Part shown: in pieces, positions 50,571 to 58,423 of the stretch
Position numbering within the stretch: the first letter of the stretch is position 1
Layout of the letters: every line of letters starts with the position of its first letter
Assembly (NCBI GenBank): GCA_002335175.1
Contig: DDCA01000003.1
Location: 1-64,000 of the forward strand
Direction: 5' to 3'
DNA: 64,000 bases
DNA from: Candidatus Saccharibacteria bacterium UBA2018
Lineage (GTDB): Bacteria > Patescibacteriota > Saccharimonadia > Saccharimonadales > Saccharimonadaceae
Notes under the pieces: generated by a model
The model's input: only the letters and a program-made list of their open reading frames with translations
Told to the model about the DNA's origin: nothing
The model's database searches: none
Program-made: the position numbers and the translations under genes

Positions 50571-50943
50571 ATGGGTTCTTTCATCGAAATTAATGACACA
50601 CTTCGAATCAGCCAGGCTCAAGGTTTTCCCGCTGAGCTTATTCTTTGAGACACACCTTCAAACACCTTATTCGCTCGACGATGTAAAAGATAAAGTCTAT
50701 AGTTTCTCGAGTAAGCCAGGTATCCGGATTTATAAAGTTCCGCCCGTACGTAACTTTCTAGTAGAGGATGTCGACGGCAAGTGGGTTTATTGGGGGCTCT
50801 GCTACGTTTTAAGTGTCCACCATGATTATGAGAAACAGGAAACATCGGGGACATTCAAGATAGTTCGTCTGAATACAGCGGAGGAAATGGAAGAAATGTT
50901 TAAGCTGACGCATTTCACAAATCCTGAGCAAAACTATTTCTAG
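50571..50943 (+). CDS. small protein made by a possible +1 frameshift at CUU UGA
   Basis: The leaderless ATG 50571 (TATAAT 50558-50563, 7 nt upstream) reads 25 codons (MGSFIEINDTL...FPAELIL) to CTT TGA at 50643-50648. In the +1 frame the reading continues ETHLQTPYSLDDV...NPEQNYF to TAG at 50943, giving 123 aa. CTT TGA is the exact shift site of the release factor 2 gene. Without the shift the second frame has only an unlikely internal start (ATG 50593). The function is unknown; a disabled gene is the alternative. Confidence 0.65.
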
Positions 50944-50988
50944 AATTCGATACTGGATATCGCTCGTATGCTCGCTCTTCCGCTTGCT

Positions 50989-51088
50989 CATCTTGGTAAA
51001 AGCAAGCTTTTCCAAGATTTCGCTGCGCTGCACCGAACCTACTTTTGCTTTGCAAAAGCGCAGGTTCAAATCCTGACAACGCACAATT
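50989..51088. repeat. two palindromes with a tRNA-like T-arm
   Basis: TCTTGG-AAAAGC/GCTTTT-CCAAGA near 50990-51016 and GAACCT-CTTTTGC/GCAAAAG-AGGTTC near 51037-51067. The second includes CAGGTTCAAATCCTG, which looks like a tRNA T-arm, but no full cloverleaf is present. Confidence 0.5.
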
Positions 51089-51119
51089 TAAAAACTGACC
51101 AGAAGGTCAGCTATTAAAT

Positions 51120-51196
51120 TGGTGGGCGATGCAGGATTCGAACCTGCCACCTCTTCAACGTCAATGAAGCGCTCTAGCCAAATGAGCTAATCACCC
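51120..51196 (-). tRNA. tRNA-Val (anticodon GAC)
   Basis: Acceptor GGGTGAT/ATCGCCC, anticodon stem CTTCA/TGAAG with loop TTGACGT, T-loop TTCGAAT, encoded CCA. Confidence 0.93.
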
Positions 51197-51275
51197 TTGG
51201 GATATAACTTCCTAATTCTACCAAACAGGGGCGGGGGTTGCAACGAACGGAGGCGAACCGGTATAGTTAAGACCA

Positions 51276-53087
51276 ATGAACGACGAACAACTACGCGCAA
51301 TGCGACACAGTCTCGCACACATTACCGCCAGTGCAGTACAGAAACTCTGGCCAGAAGCTAAATTTGGTGTCGGACCGGTGGTCGAGAACGGGTTTTACTA
51401 CGATATTGATTTAGGTACAACTAAGATTTCGGAAGCTGATTTTTCAATGATAGAAAGAGAAATGCGCCGGATTATTAGTGAAGACCAACATTTCGAACAC
51501 TCAACAAAAGCCATAGATGAAGCGATTAATTGGGCGAAGGAATCAAATCAGCCCTATAAAGAAGAACTCTTGAATGACCTCAAGCGCGAAGGTACAACCG
51601 TCGCAAAAGACCTCGATGCTAGCGAAATGGGTACAATCTCAGATGGCGAGGGCGTATTAAGTGAAGTCGGCTTCTATACCAACGGCGATTTCACTGACCT
51701 CTGCCGCGGCCCGCACGTGGAAAGCACGGGCAAGGTAGGGGCATTCAAGCTTATGCGTGTGGCCGGTGCATATTGGCGTGGGAGCGAAAAGAACCCGCAG
51801 ATGCAGCGGTTATATGGTGTTGCGTTTGCAACCCAAGAAGAATTGGATAGCTATCTCGAGTTGTTAGAACAGGCCAAACTGCGCGACCACCGCAAGCTTG
51901 GCAAAGAACTTGATCTCTACACCGTTTCACCACTCGTAGGTGCCGGACTACCGCTCTTCACCCCTCGTGGTACGATTCTGCGAGACGTCATGGCGGGTTA
52001 CTCAAACCAGCTCCGCCAGTCGCGCGGCTTCACAAAAGTTTGGACGCCCCATATTACCAAACAAGAACTCTACGAGGCGTCCGGTCACTGGGCTAAGTTT
52101 GGCGATGAGTTGTTTTTGGTCACTAGCCAAGAAACCAGCGACAAAATGGCGCTTAAACCGATGAACTGCCCACACCATACACAGATTTTTGCCAGTCAAC
52201 CGCGAAGTTATCGAGACATGCCGATACGCTACCTCGAAACGACAACTGACTACCGCGACGAAAAGACGGGAGAACTGGGTGGACTCAACCGCGTACGGTC
52301 TTTAACGCAAGACGATAGTCATGTCTTTGCCCGACCAGATCAAATTGAACAGGAGATAGATGGCTTACTAGCCAGTGCTAACGAGCTCTACGGCACACTC
52401 GCAATGAAGTTGCGGGTTCGACTGAGTTACCGCGATGACTCAGACGCCTATTTAGGCGAAAGAGAGCTTTGGAATTCGGCTCAGGCACAGCTCAAGTCGG
52501 CCGTCGAAAAAAACGGCCTGGAATATTTTGAACAAGAGGGAGAAGCGGCATTTTATGGACCAAAGATTGACTTCATGGCAACCGATGCCATTGGTCGCGA
52601 ACATCAAGTGGCAACCGTGCAGCTCGACTTCGTCCAGCCGGAACGCTTTAAGTTGCAGTATGCCGATGCGGAAGGTAACTTTCAGACACCAGTGATGATC
52701 CACTGTGCGTTACTAGGTAGCATCGAGCGCTTCCTATCAGTGTTTATTGAGCATACGGCCGGTTGGTTTCCATTCTGGACAGCTCCGGAGCAAATTCGTA
52801 TCTTGACAATTAACGATACAGTTCTAGACTATGTCGAAGAAGTCGAGAGGGTTCTGTCTGAAATCGTACTCATGCAACCCCTCAAATATAACGAGCTGCG
52901 AGTTACTCGTGATGACCGCAATGAAAGTCTTGGTAAAAAAATTCGTGAAGCAACCGGGATGAAAATTCCTGTTCAGCTAATCGTCGGACCGAAGGACAAA
53001 GAAGCCCGCGAAGTCAGTGTCCGCACCCAGGGCGGTGAAGAGAAAGTCGCACTCGACCAGTTGCAAAGCTACCTTTCCAATCTGTAA
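51276..53087 (+). CDS. thrS: threonyl-tRNA synthetase
   Basis: 603 aa. It begins at the editing domain (MRHSLAHITASAVQKLWP with HxxxH), without the N-terminal TGS domain found in E. coli. The class II core shows MNCPHH, YRDMPIRYLE and the C-terminal anticodon-binding domain. A TATAGT box lies 8 nt before the ATG (leaderless); no T-box leader is seen. Confidence 0.96.
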   Translation: MNDEQLRAMRHSLAHITASAVQKLWPEAKFGVGPVVENGFYYDIDLGTTKISEADFSMIEREMRRIISEDQHFEHSTKAIDEAINWAKESNQPYKEELLNDLKREGTTVAKDLDASEMGTISDGEGVLSEVGFYTNGDFTDLCRGPHVESTGKVGAFKLMRVAGAYWRGSEKNPQMQRLYGVAFATQEELDSYLELLEQAKLRDHRKLGKELDLYTVSPLVGAGLPLFTPRGTILRDVMAGYSNQLRQSRGFTKVWTPHITKQELYEASGHWAKFGDELFLVTSQETSDKMALKPMNCPHHTQIFASQPRSYRDMPIRYLETTTDYRDEKTGELGGLNRVRSLTQDDSHVFARPDQIEQEIDGLLASANELYGTLAMKLRVRLSYRDDSDAYLGERELWNSAQAQLKSAVEKNGLEYFEQEGEAAFYGPKIDFMATDAIGREHQVATVQLDFVQPERFKLQYADAEGNFQTPVMIHCALLGSIERFLSVFIEHTAGWFPFWTAPEQIRILTINDTVLDYVEEVERVLSEIVLMQPLKYNELRVTRDDRNESLGKKIREATGMKIPVQLIVGPKDKEAREVSVRTQGGEEKVALDQLQSYLSNL

Positions 53088-53113
53088 CGTTATGGGAAAG
53101 GCAACGATAGTGT

Positions 53114-53428
53114 ATGAAGCCTGATGCTAATTTTCGGACCAAAGTAGAGGCATTGATGGCCCAAGTACCGGCCGGCAAAGTTACGACCTATGGTGATTTA
53201 GCAGGGTTGGCTGGACAGGCCAATGCATCCAGAATTGTTGGAGGCATCGCTCACTTTGGAAATCCCGATTTGCCGTGGCACCGGTTAGTCAACCGCTTCG
53301 GCGGCCTGGCCAGTGGTTTTCACGGCGGTCGTGCGGTGCAGGCACAACTGCTCGAGCAGGAAGGTGTGACTTGTACTAACCACATTGTTGATGAATTTAA
53401 AGAACGGCGATGGCGGCTAACCCCATAA
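53114..53428 (+). CDS. alkyltransferase-like protein (ATL, MGMT family)
   Basis: 104 aa. VPAGKVTTYGDLAGLAG and the active-site region PWHRLVNRFGG, in which the reactive Cys of PCHR is replaced by Trp, as in ATL proteins that bind alkylated guanine and flag it for excision repair. It overlaps miaA by 19 bases. Confidence 0.9.
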   Translation: MKPDANFRTKVEALMAQVPAGKVTTYGDLAGLAGQANASRIVGGIAHFGNPDLPWHRLVNRFGGLASGFHGGRAVQAQLLEQEGVTCTNHIVDEFKERRWRLTP

Positions 53429-54276
53429 TAGCCATCGTTGGCCCGACGGCAAGCGGCAAAACAAGCCTTGCTATTGAACTGGCCAATCGCTGGGACGGCG
53501 AAATTATCTGTGCGGATTCCCGGACAGTCTATAAACACATGGACATTGGAACAGCTAAGCCAACATCAGAAGAGCAATCGCAGGTACCGCATTGGGGAAT
53601 CGATTTGGTAGAGCCGGACGAGCCGTTTAGCGCTGCGGACTTCAAGCGCTATGCCTATGAGAAGATTGCGGATGTCCGAAGCCGGGGCAAGGTTCCATTT
53701 CTGGTCGGCGGAACCGGCCTATATGTCGATAGCGTTCTATATGACTTTCAATTTGGTCCGCCAGCAGATGAGGGCTTGCGGAAAAAGTTAGAAGCAATGA
53801 GCTTAGAACAGCTTCATGCATATTGCGCTGAATACAACATTCTACTTCCTGAAAATTCGAAAAACAAACGCTACGTTATACGAGCAATTGAACAAAATAG
53901 CATAAGCGACATCAATAAATCATCGTTACAACAAGATTCTTATATTGTAGGGATAGCAACAAAGTCTGATGAGCTGCGAACACGAATTGTAACACGTACT
54001 GAACAGCTGTTTGACCAAAATGTTGCCGAGGAAGCTACTATGTTGGGCAAAAAATATGGGTGGAAGCACGAGTCTATGACAGGAAATATCTACCCGTTAC
54101 TCAAATTACATCTGGAAGGGCGGCTAACACTTGAAGAGACTATAGACCAAGTTACAACACTTGACTGGCGGTTAGCTAAGCGGCAGATGACATGGCTGCG
54201 TCGAAATCCGGACATCATGTGGGCGACGTTAACAGAGGCGAAATCATATATAAATTCGTTGCTCGCGGCCGAATAA
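53410..54276 (+). CDS. miaA: tRNA dimethylallyltransferase
   Basis: 288 aa. GPTASGKTSLAIELA near residue 11, the conserved SRTVYKHMDIGTAKPT and VGGTGLYVDS segments, and a short C-terminal insert. It isopentenylates A37 of tRNAs that read UNN codons. Its start lies inside the ATL gene. Confidence 0.95.
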   Translation: MAANPIIAIVGPTASGKTSLAIELANRWDGEIICADSRTVYKHMDIGTAKPTSEEQSQVPHWGIDLVEPDEPFSAADFKRYAYEKIADVRSRGKVPFLVGGTGLYVDSVLYDFQFGPPADEGLRKKLEAMSLEQLHAYCAEYNILLPENSKNKRYVIRAIEQNSISDINKSSLQQDSYIVGIATKSDELRTRIVTRTEQLFDQNVAEEATMLGKKYGWKHESMTGNIYPLLKLHLEGRLTLEETIDQVTTLDWRLAKRQMTWLRRNPDIMWATLTEAKSYINSLLAAE

Positions 54277-54323
54277 CTTCTGTGTTACACTAGCTACATA
54301 AATGTTATTCAGGGTAGAAACTA

Positions 54324-54923
54324 ATGATTGACGCATTGTTCGGTTCTAAGACTCGTATCAAGCTGCTGCACCTGTTTTTGAACAATCCAGGTAAGTCATT
54401 TTATGTCCGTGAGATTACCCGATTAATTGACGAGCAGATCAATTCGGTCCGACGCGAGTTGGCCAATATGCTGAAGGTGGGCATCATTAAAAGTGATACC
54501 GCCGACAACAAGCTTTACTATGAGGTAAACCAGCGTTACCAGCATTATGTTCCGCTTCGAGCCATCTTTGGCGATGACAAAGAGGCTGGAGAAGCAGTCC
54601 AGGCTCCAAAACAATCAACACTTGATTGGCAGGGCCGTTTGGACGAGCTAGGCGGGGTTAAACTGGCTATCATGGCCGGCGTGTTCGTGGCAGGCAGCGC
54701 AAGCAAGGTCGACCTGTTAATAGTAGGCAATCCCGGACCAGCCAAAGTGAAAGCATTTATCAAAACCCTTGAGAAAAAAGAGGGTCGCGAGCTGAATTAC
54801 AGTGTGCTTGCCTACGATGAGTTCTATTACCGCCTCTCAATTCGTGATAAATTTATTACAGAGCTACTTTCGAGCAAGCACGTGGTCTTGCGCGATAGTG
54901 AGCAAATTCTTGGCGTAAAGTAG
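54324..54923 (+). CDS. winged-helix transcriptional regulator, 199 aa
   Basis: An N-terminal winged HTH (LFGSKTRIKLLHLFL, FYVREITRLIDEQINSVRREL, LLKVGII-type segment) is followed by a domain resembling a nucleotidyltransferase fold (VDLLIVGNP). ORF begins about 45 nt after miaA; its partner may be the downstream metallo-hydrolase gene. Targets unknown. Confidence 0.78.
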   Translation: MIDALFGSKTRIKLLHLFLNNPGKSFYVREITRLIDEQINSVRRELANMLKVGIIKSDTADNKLYYEVNQRYQHYVPLRAIFGDDKEAGEAVQAPKQSTLDWQGRLDELGGVKLAIMAGVFVAGSASKVDLLIVGNPGPAKVKAFIKTLEKKEGRELNYSVLAYDEFYYRLSIRDKFITELLSSKHVVLRDSEQILGVK

Positions 54924-54957
54924 CGCCACCACTACACTGCAATCATAAAGGAGAAAC

Positions 54958-55587
54958 ATGTTCGACTTAGAATATAAGGGAGGCAACACGGTTGTCATTG
55001 CCACTAAGAAATCAAAGCTAATTACCGATCCGGCACAGAGCATCGTGGGCTTGAAAGATATCGAGCCAAAAAGCATGATCGCGCTTGCGACCGAGGCCCG
55101 TTTTGCGGTTCATTCAGACGATTCAGTACTCGAGGTTGAAGGTCCTGGTGAATACGAAGTCGGGGACTTTTCCATCCGTGGTATCCCAGCCCAGCGTCAC
55201 CTCGACACTGACGGCTACGGCAGTACGATGTACCGCATAGAGGTTGGAGACGTCCGGATTGCGCTACTCGGAAACGTTGACCCTAAACTAAGCGATGAGC
55301 AATTAGAGAATATTGGCGTTGTCGATATGGTCATAATCCCAATCGGCGGGGGCGGGTATACGCTTGACGCTACCTCAGCCGCTCATCTGGTGCGCCAGAT
55401 TGACGCCAAAGTCGTCGTACCGGTTCATTATGCCGACAAAGCCTTGAAGTACGAAGTCCCGCAAGATGAATTCGACGTTTTCGTCAAAGAGTTTGGCGGT
55501 GAAGTCCAAGATATCGACAAGCTGAAGGTAAAAGCTGCCAGTTCATTACCGCTAGTACCAACGATTTACAAAATTGTCCGGTCATAA
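54958..55587 (+). CDS. metallo-beta-lactamase-fold protein (UlaG-like)
   Basis: 209 aa. Typical strand/loop pattern (LSDEQLENIGVVDMVIIPIGGGGYTLDA, VVVPVHYADK), but the His-rich zinc motif HxHxDH is not present, so catalysis is doubtful. Shine-Dalgarno AAAGGAG. Confidence 0.78.
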   Translation: MFDLEYKGGNTVVIATKKSKLITDPAQSIVGLKDIEPKSMIALATEARFAVHSDDSVLEVEGPGEYEVGDFSIRGIPAQRHLDTDGYGSTMYRIEVGDVRIALLGNVDPKLSDEQLENIGVVDMVIIPIGGGGYTLDATSAAHLVRQIDAKVVVPVHYADKALKYEVPQDEFDVFVKEFGGEVQDIDKLKVKAASSLPLVPTIYKIVRS

Positions 55588-55602
55588 TATTCCGAACCAT
55601 AC

Positions 55603-55632
55603 TAAAACTCCCGCTGTTAGACGGGAGTTTTA
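55603..55632. terminator. bidirectional terminator
   Basis: TAAAACTCCCG pairs with CGGGAGTTTTA around an 8-nt loop, between the MBL gene and convergent rpmB. Confidence 0.9.
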
Positions 55633-55648
55633 GGTACTTAGACTCTGA

Positions 55649-55876
55649 TTATTTAGCTGTTTCGATAGCCATCTGCTTGCCAGGTTGCAGGAGACCTTTT
55701 TTCTTCAAGGTACGGATAGCAGAGGTCGAAAGCGTCATAGTAATCTTTTGGCCGTCGACGATAAACGTTTTCTTCTGAAGGTTAGGCTTGAAGACGCGGT
55801 TGGTGCGTCGCAAAGAAAAGCTAACATTGTTGCCAAATTGCTTGCCTTTACCAGTCAGTTCGCAGCGCGCAGCCAT
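55649..55876 (-). CDS. rpmB: 50S ribosomal protein L28
   Basis: 75 aa. [21 protein letters not shown] and the strand-rich middle are typical of L28. Shine-Dalgarno GGAGAAG before the ATG. Confidence 0.94.
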   Translation of the reverse strand: MAARCELTGKGKQFGNNVSFSLRRTNRVFKPNLQKKTFIVDGQKITMTLSTSAIRTLKKKGLLQPGKQMAIETAK

Positions 55877-56043
55877 AGGTAGCTTCTCCTTAGAATTTAT
55901 TACAAACTTATATGATTGTAGCCGAAATCAGCCTTTTGGTCAAGGGGTTAGACCTTATATCCTTATGCTTGCGCTTTTTCGGACTTGGCAGCAAAATAAC
56001 AGATGAATCGCTCCAGCCACGACAAAGAAAGAGGTGAGGGGCG

Positions 56044-56475
56044 ATGCCCTTCGAAGAGTTTACAGGAATCCGATTCGTCGGTGAGCCAAATTCGAGTGAC
56101 AAGTTCATGATCGCTACACGGGAGGGGACATACATCGGCGGTATGGACTACGACATTCGAGTAGAGAAATGGCGCATGTGCCTGCACCGCGCCCACTGGC
56201 CCGAACGGGTTAAGGTGGCCGTAGCCGCACTCGGGGAAGAGCTCCGCAATCGGAACTCGGGAGATGTCAGTCGGTTGAAGGATAGCCATGCCTGGCTTTC
56301 TCCCGAAGAGTTGGTGCGTAATGGCTTCTACTTCACGGTTTCGGTGGAAGTCATCATCGAGTCCGGTCTCAAGATGAATCGCAAGACCACCAACCTGAGA
56401 TTTGAAGGACAAATCCTCCGACTTGACCGTCTTTCGGACAGAGAGATACCGTCGGTGGAAAAACCCGCCTCCTGA
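56044..56475 (+). CDS. GC-rich orphan protein, 143 aa
   Basis: No family recognised; soluble, alpha/beta, charged, no signal peptide. GAGGTGAGGGG before the ATG gives a Shine-Dalgarno site. Codons end mostly in C/G. A terminator directly follows. The promoter is not certain. Confidence 0.7.
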   Translation: MPFEEFTGIRFVGEPNSSDKFMIATREGTYIGGMDYDIRVEKWRMCLHRAHWPERVKVAVAALGEELRNRNSGDVSRLKDSHAWLSPEELVRNGFYFTVSVEVIIESGLKMNRKTTNLRFEGQILRLDRLSDREIPSVEKPAS

Positions 56476-56486
56476 AGTCGAGCAGT

Positions 56487-56526
56487 GCAAAACACCGCTC
56501 CTTCGGGGGCGGGCGTTTTGCTTTTT
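56487..56526 (+). terminator. terminator of GC-rich unit E
   Basis: GCAAAAC pairs with GTTTTGC, inner CCGC/GCGG, then TTTTT. Confidence 0.9.
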
Positions 56527-56544
56527 AGGCTATAATTGATAGTA

Positions 56545-57180
56545 GTGGAAATTGATCTTCTCTACATCGCCATTGTTATCGTCGTGATTCTGTTTTCGAT
56601 GACGCTTCACGAGGCCATGCACGGGTTCGTAGCATTTTGGCTGGGTGACGATACGGCCGAGCGGGAAGGGCGGCTGACGCTGAACCCAATCAAGCACATC
56701 GACCCGTTTCTGACCATTTTGCTGCCAGTGATGCTGGCTATAATTGGAGCACCTATATTTGGTGGCGCCAGACCAGTGCCATTTAATCCGGCACGATTAA
56801 GGTATGACGAATGGGGTGCAGCCTTGGTGGCGGTGGCCGGACCGTTAACCAACTTTGTCATCGCATTTTTACTATTTGCCAGCTATCAGCTGTTCAATGT
56901 TCCACAGGATACCATTGCCGGCCAATTCTTAGTGACTGGTGTATTGGTTAATCTTGGTTTCTTTGTTTTCAATATGATTCCAATTCCGCCTTTGGACGGT
57001 TCGCGGATTATCTATGCTTTGGCGCCCGACTTCGTCCGTCGCGGCATGGAGGCAATCGAGCAGTTTGGGCTGATATTCATATTCGCTATCGTGCTGATAG
57101 CTAGTCCTGTTCTTGGCCTATTTATCCGAGGAGGCACAACGGGTATTTTACAGGCATTTAGCGCGTTATTTGGCGGCTAG
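56545..57180 (+). CDS. site-2 protease family zinc metalloprotease (M50)
   Basis: 211 aa, about five helices. HEAMH near residue 22 is the HExxH zinc motif; NMIPIPPLDGSRI holds the third ligand (Asp in PLDG). It cleaves proteins in the membrane. GTG 56545 lies 8 nt after a TATAAT box (leaderless). Confidence 0.9.
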   Translation: MEIDLLYIAIVIVVILFSMTLHEAMHGFVAFWLGDDTAEREGRLTLNPIKHIDPFLTILLPVMLAIIGAPIFGGARPVPFNPARLRYDEWGAALVAVAGPLTNFVIAFLLFASYQLFNVPQDTIAGQFLVTGVLVNLGFFVFNMIPIPPLDGSRIIYALAPDFVRRGMEAIEQFGLIFIFAIVLIASPVLGLFIRGGTTGILQAFSALFGG

Positions 57181-57735
57181 GCTTTCAGATTCAAGTAAAT
57201 CAACCAACTTTTTGGTGGTATTCCAGCTACGGATGGTCATGTTTTTGTAGGCTGGCAGTTTAATAATCTTACTCATACGACTACGAATACGCTGTTCGCT
57301 TAACCTTGTAAAATACAATGCCCTAGAACCAGCCGCGGCAGTATCGACCCCATCCCTTAGCTTAAGGCTAACAACATCTTTTAAAATCTCCTGGGGGTTT
57401 GCCGGCAGCTTAAGGAAGATAACATCCGAATGATACTTGTCGGGCTGGGTACCAAAGCCTTTAGGAGCCTCATTCGTAATTGACCGGAATTCCTTGGCAG
57501 ATAGAATAACTGTCGGGCCCTTATAACCAAACGCCTCGTCGACGGCTGCATCAAATGCAACTTCCGCATCTCGTTGCGTCCCCGTATATGTAAACAATAC
57601 GTTACCGCTGGCAATATAAGTGCTCACATCTTTAAACCCTGCTTTTTCTAAGCAATCGCGTAGCTCAGTCATCTTGATAATGTTATTACCACCGACATTA
57701 ATTCCGCGCAGTAGTGCAACGTAACGGTTCTTCAT
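57166..57735 (-). CDS. DUF1697 family protein
   Basis: 189 aa. RYVALLRGINVGGNNIIKM at the start and FKDVSTYIASGNVLF are the DUF1697 hallmark. Function unknown. It overlaps the end of the site-2 protease gene by 15 bases, convergently. Confidence 0.92.
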   Translation of the reverse strand: MKNRYVALLRGINVGGNNIIKMTELRDCLEKAGFKDVSTYIASGNVLFTYTGTQRDAEVAFDAAVDEAFGYKGPTVILSAKEFRSITNEAPKGFGTQPDKYHSDVIFLKLPANPQEILKDVVSLKLRDGVDTAAAGSRALYFTRLSEQRIRSRMSKIIKLPAYKNMTIRSWNTTKKLVDLLESESLAAK

Positions 57736-57789
57736 AGCAAAAGTATAAACCCGGGCTTGTTACTCGTAAATCGTCGGGTGTATACTATA

Positions 57790-57971
57790 AGTAGGAGTTA
57801 ATCCTACCGACCGATGTCTTCGGCGGACGTGGCGTAAATGATTTCCTAACGTCATTTGATAGGGAATTCAAGTGTGGCTCACCGTGGTGAGGCATAAAGC
57901 GAATACCCACCTTGCACTAACGCGGGGATATATCAAGCGCCACGTCTACCTAAGAGATCGGCTGTTTATTT
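57790..57971 (+). ncRNA. candidate structured RNA ahead of tRNA-Pro
   Basis: A TATACT/TATAAG promoter (about 57780) is followed by about 180 nt without a gene. GACGTGGCG (about 57827) pairs with CGCCACGTC (about 57942), lengthened by TCTT/AAGA and CCGAT/ATCGG, to a closing helix of about 18 pairs. Inside are AAATGA/TCATTT and CTCACC/GGTGAG hairpins. Length and long closing helix recall 6S RNA, but the usual conserved bases are not evident. No SRP RNA motif. Confidence 0.6.
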
Positions 57972-58049
57972 CAGGGTGTAGCTTAGCCGGGCTAAAGCGC
58001 TGCGCTGGGGGTGCAGAGATCGGAGGTTCAAATCCTCTCACCCTGACCA
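57972..58049 (+). tRNA. tRNA-Pro (anticodon GGG)
   Basis: Acceptor CAGGGTG/CACCCTG, anticodon stem CTGCG/TGCAG with loop CTGGGGG, T-loop TTCAAAT, encoded CCA. Probably co-transcribed with the RNA upstream. Confidence 0.92.
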
Positions 58050-58108
58050 TGAGGTCGCTGTTTGACTTCGCCAGAGTCTTCGACCATAGGTTATAATTAA
58101 ATCAATTT

Positions 58109-58423
58109 ATGAAACTCGCAACGTATTTTCTCACCTGCGCAGATAAGCTAGAAGCCAACAAAATAACCGTTGCGCTTTTAGAGAAGCGGCTTGCTGCTTG
58201 CGTCAAGCAAGTGCCGGTTAGCTCTACCTTTCATTGGGAGGGCAAAATTCAGCATAGCAGTGAAATTTTACTCATGATCGACAGTTCAGAAGAGAACTTC
58301 GACCTTATCAACAAAATTGTCGCTAAATTGCACAGCTACGACCAGTACGTCCTAACAGCCGTACCTATTAGTCGGACAACGCCGGCCGTTAATGCCTGGA
58401 TTCACGGTATAATAGGTCAGTGA
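58109..58423 (+). CDS. cutA: divalent-cation tolerance protein CutA
   Basis: 104 aa. LEKRLAACVKQVPVSSTFHWEGKI and the SYDQYVLTAVPI core are the CutA1 signature, a PII-like trimer. TATAAT lies about 11 nt upstream. Overlaps the next gene by 4 bases. Confidence 0.93.
   Translation: MKLATYFLTCADKLEANKITVALLEKRLAACVKQVPVSSTFHWEGKIQHSSEILLMIDSSEENFDLINKIVAKLHSYDQYVLTAVPISRTTPAVNAWIHGIIGQ

Noticed and set aside
57872..58096. 74-codon plus frame
   Set aside because: It runs through the candidate RNA and the whole of tRNA-Pro.
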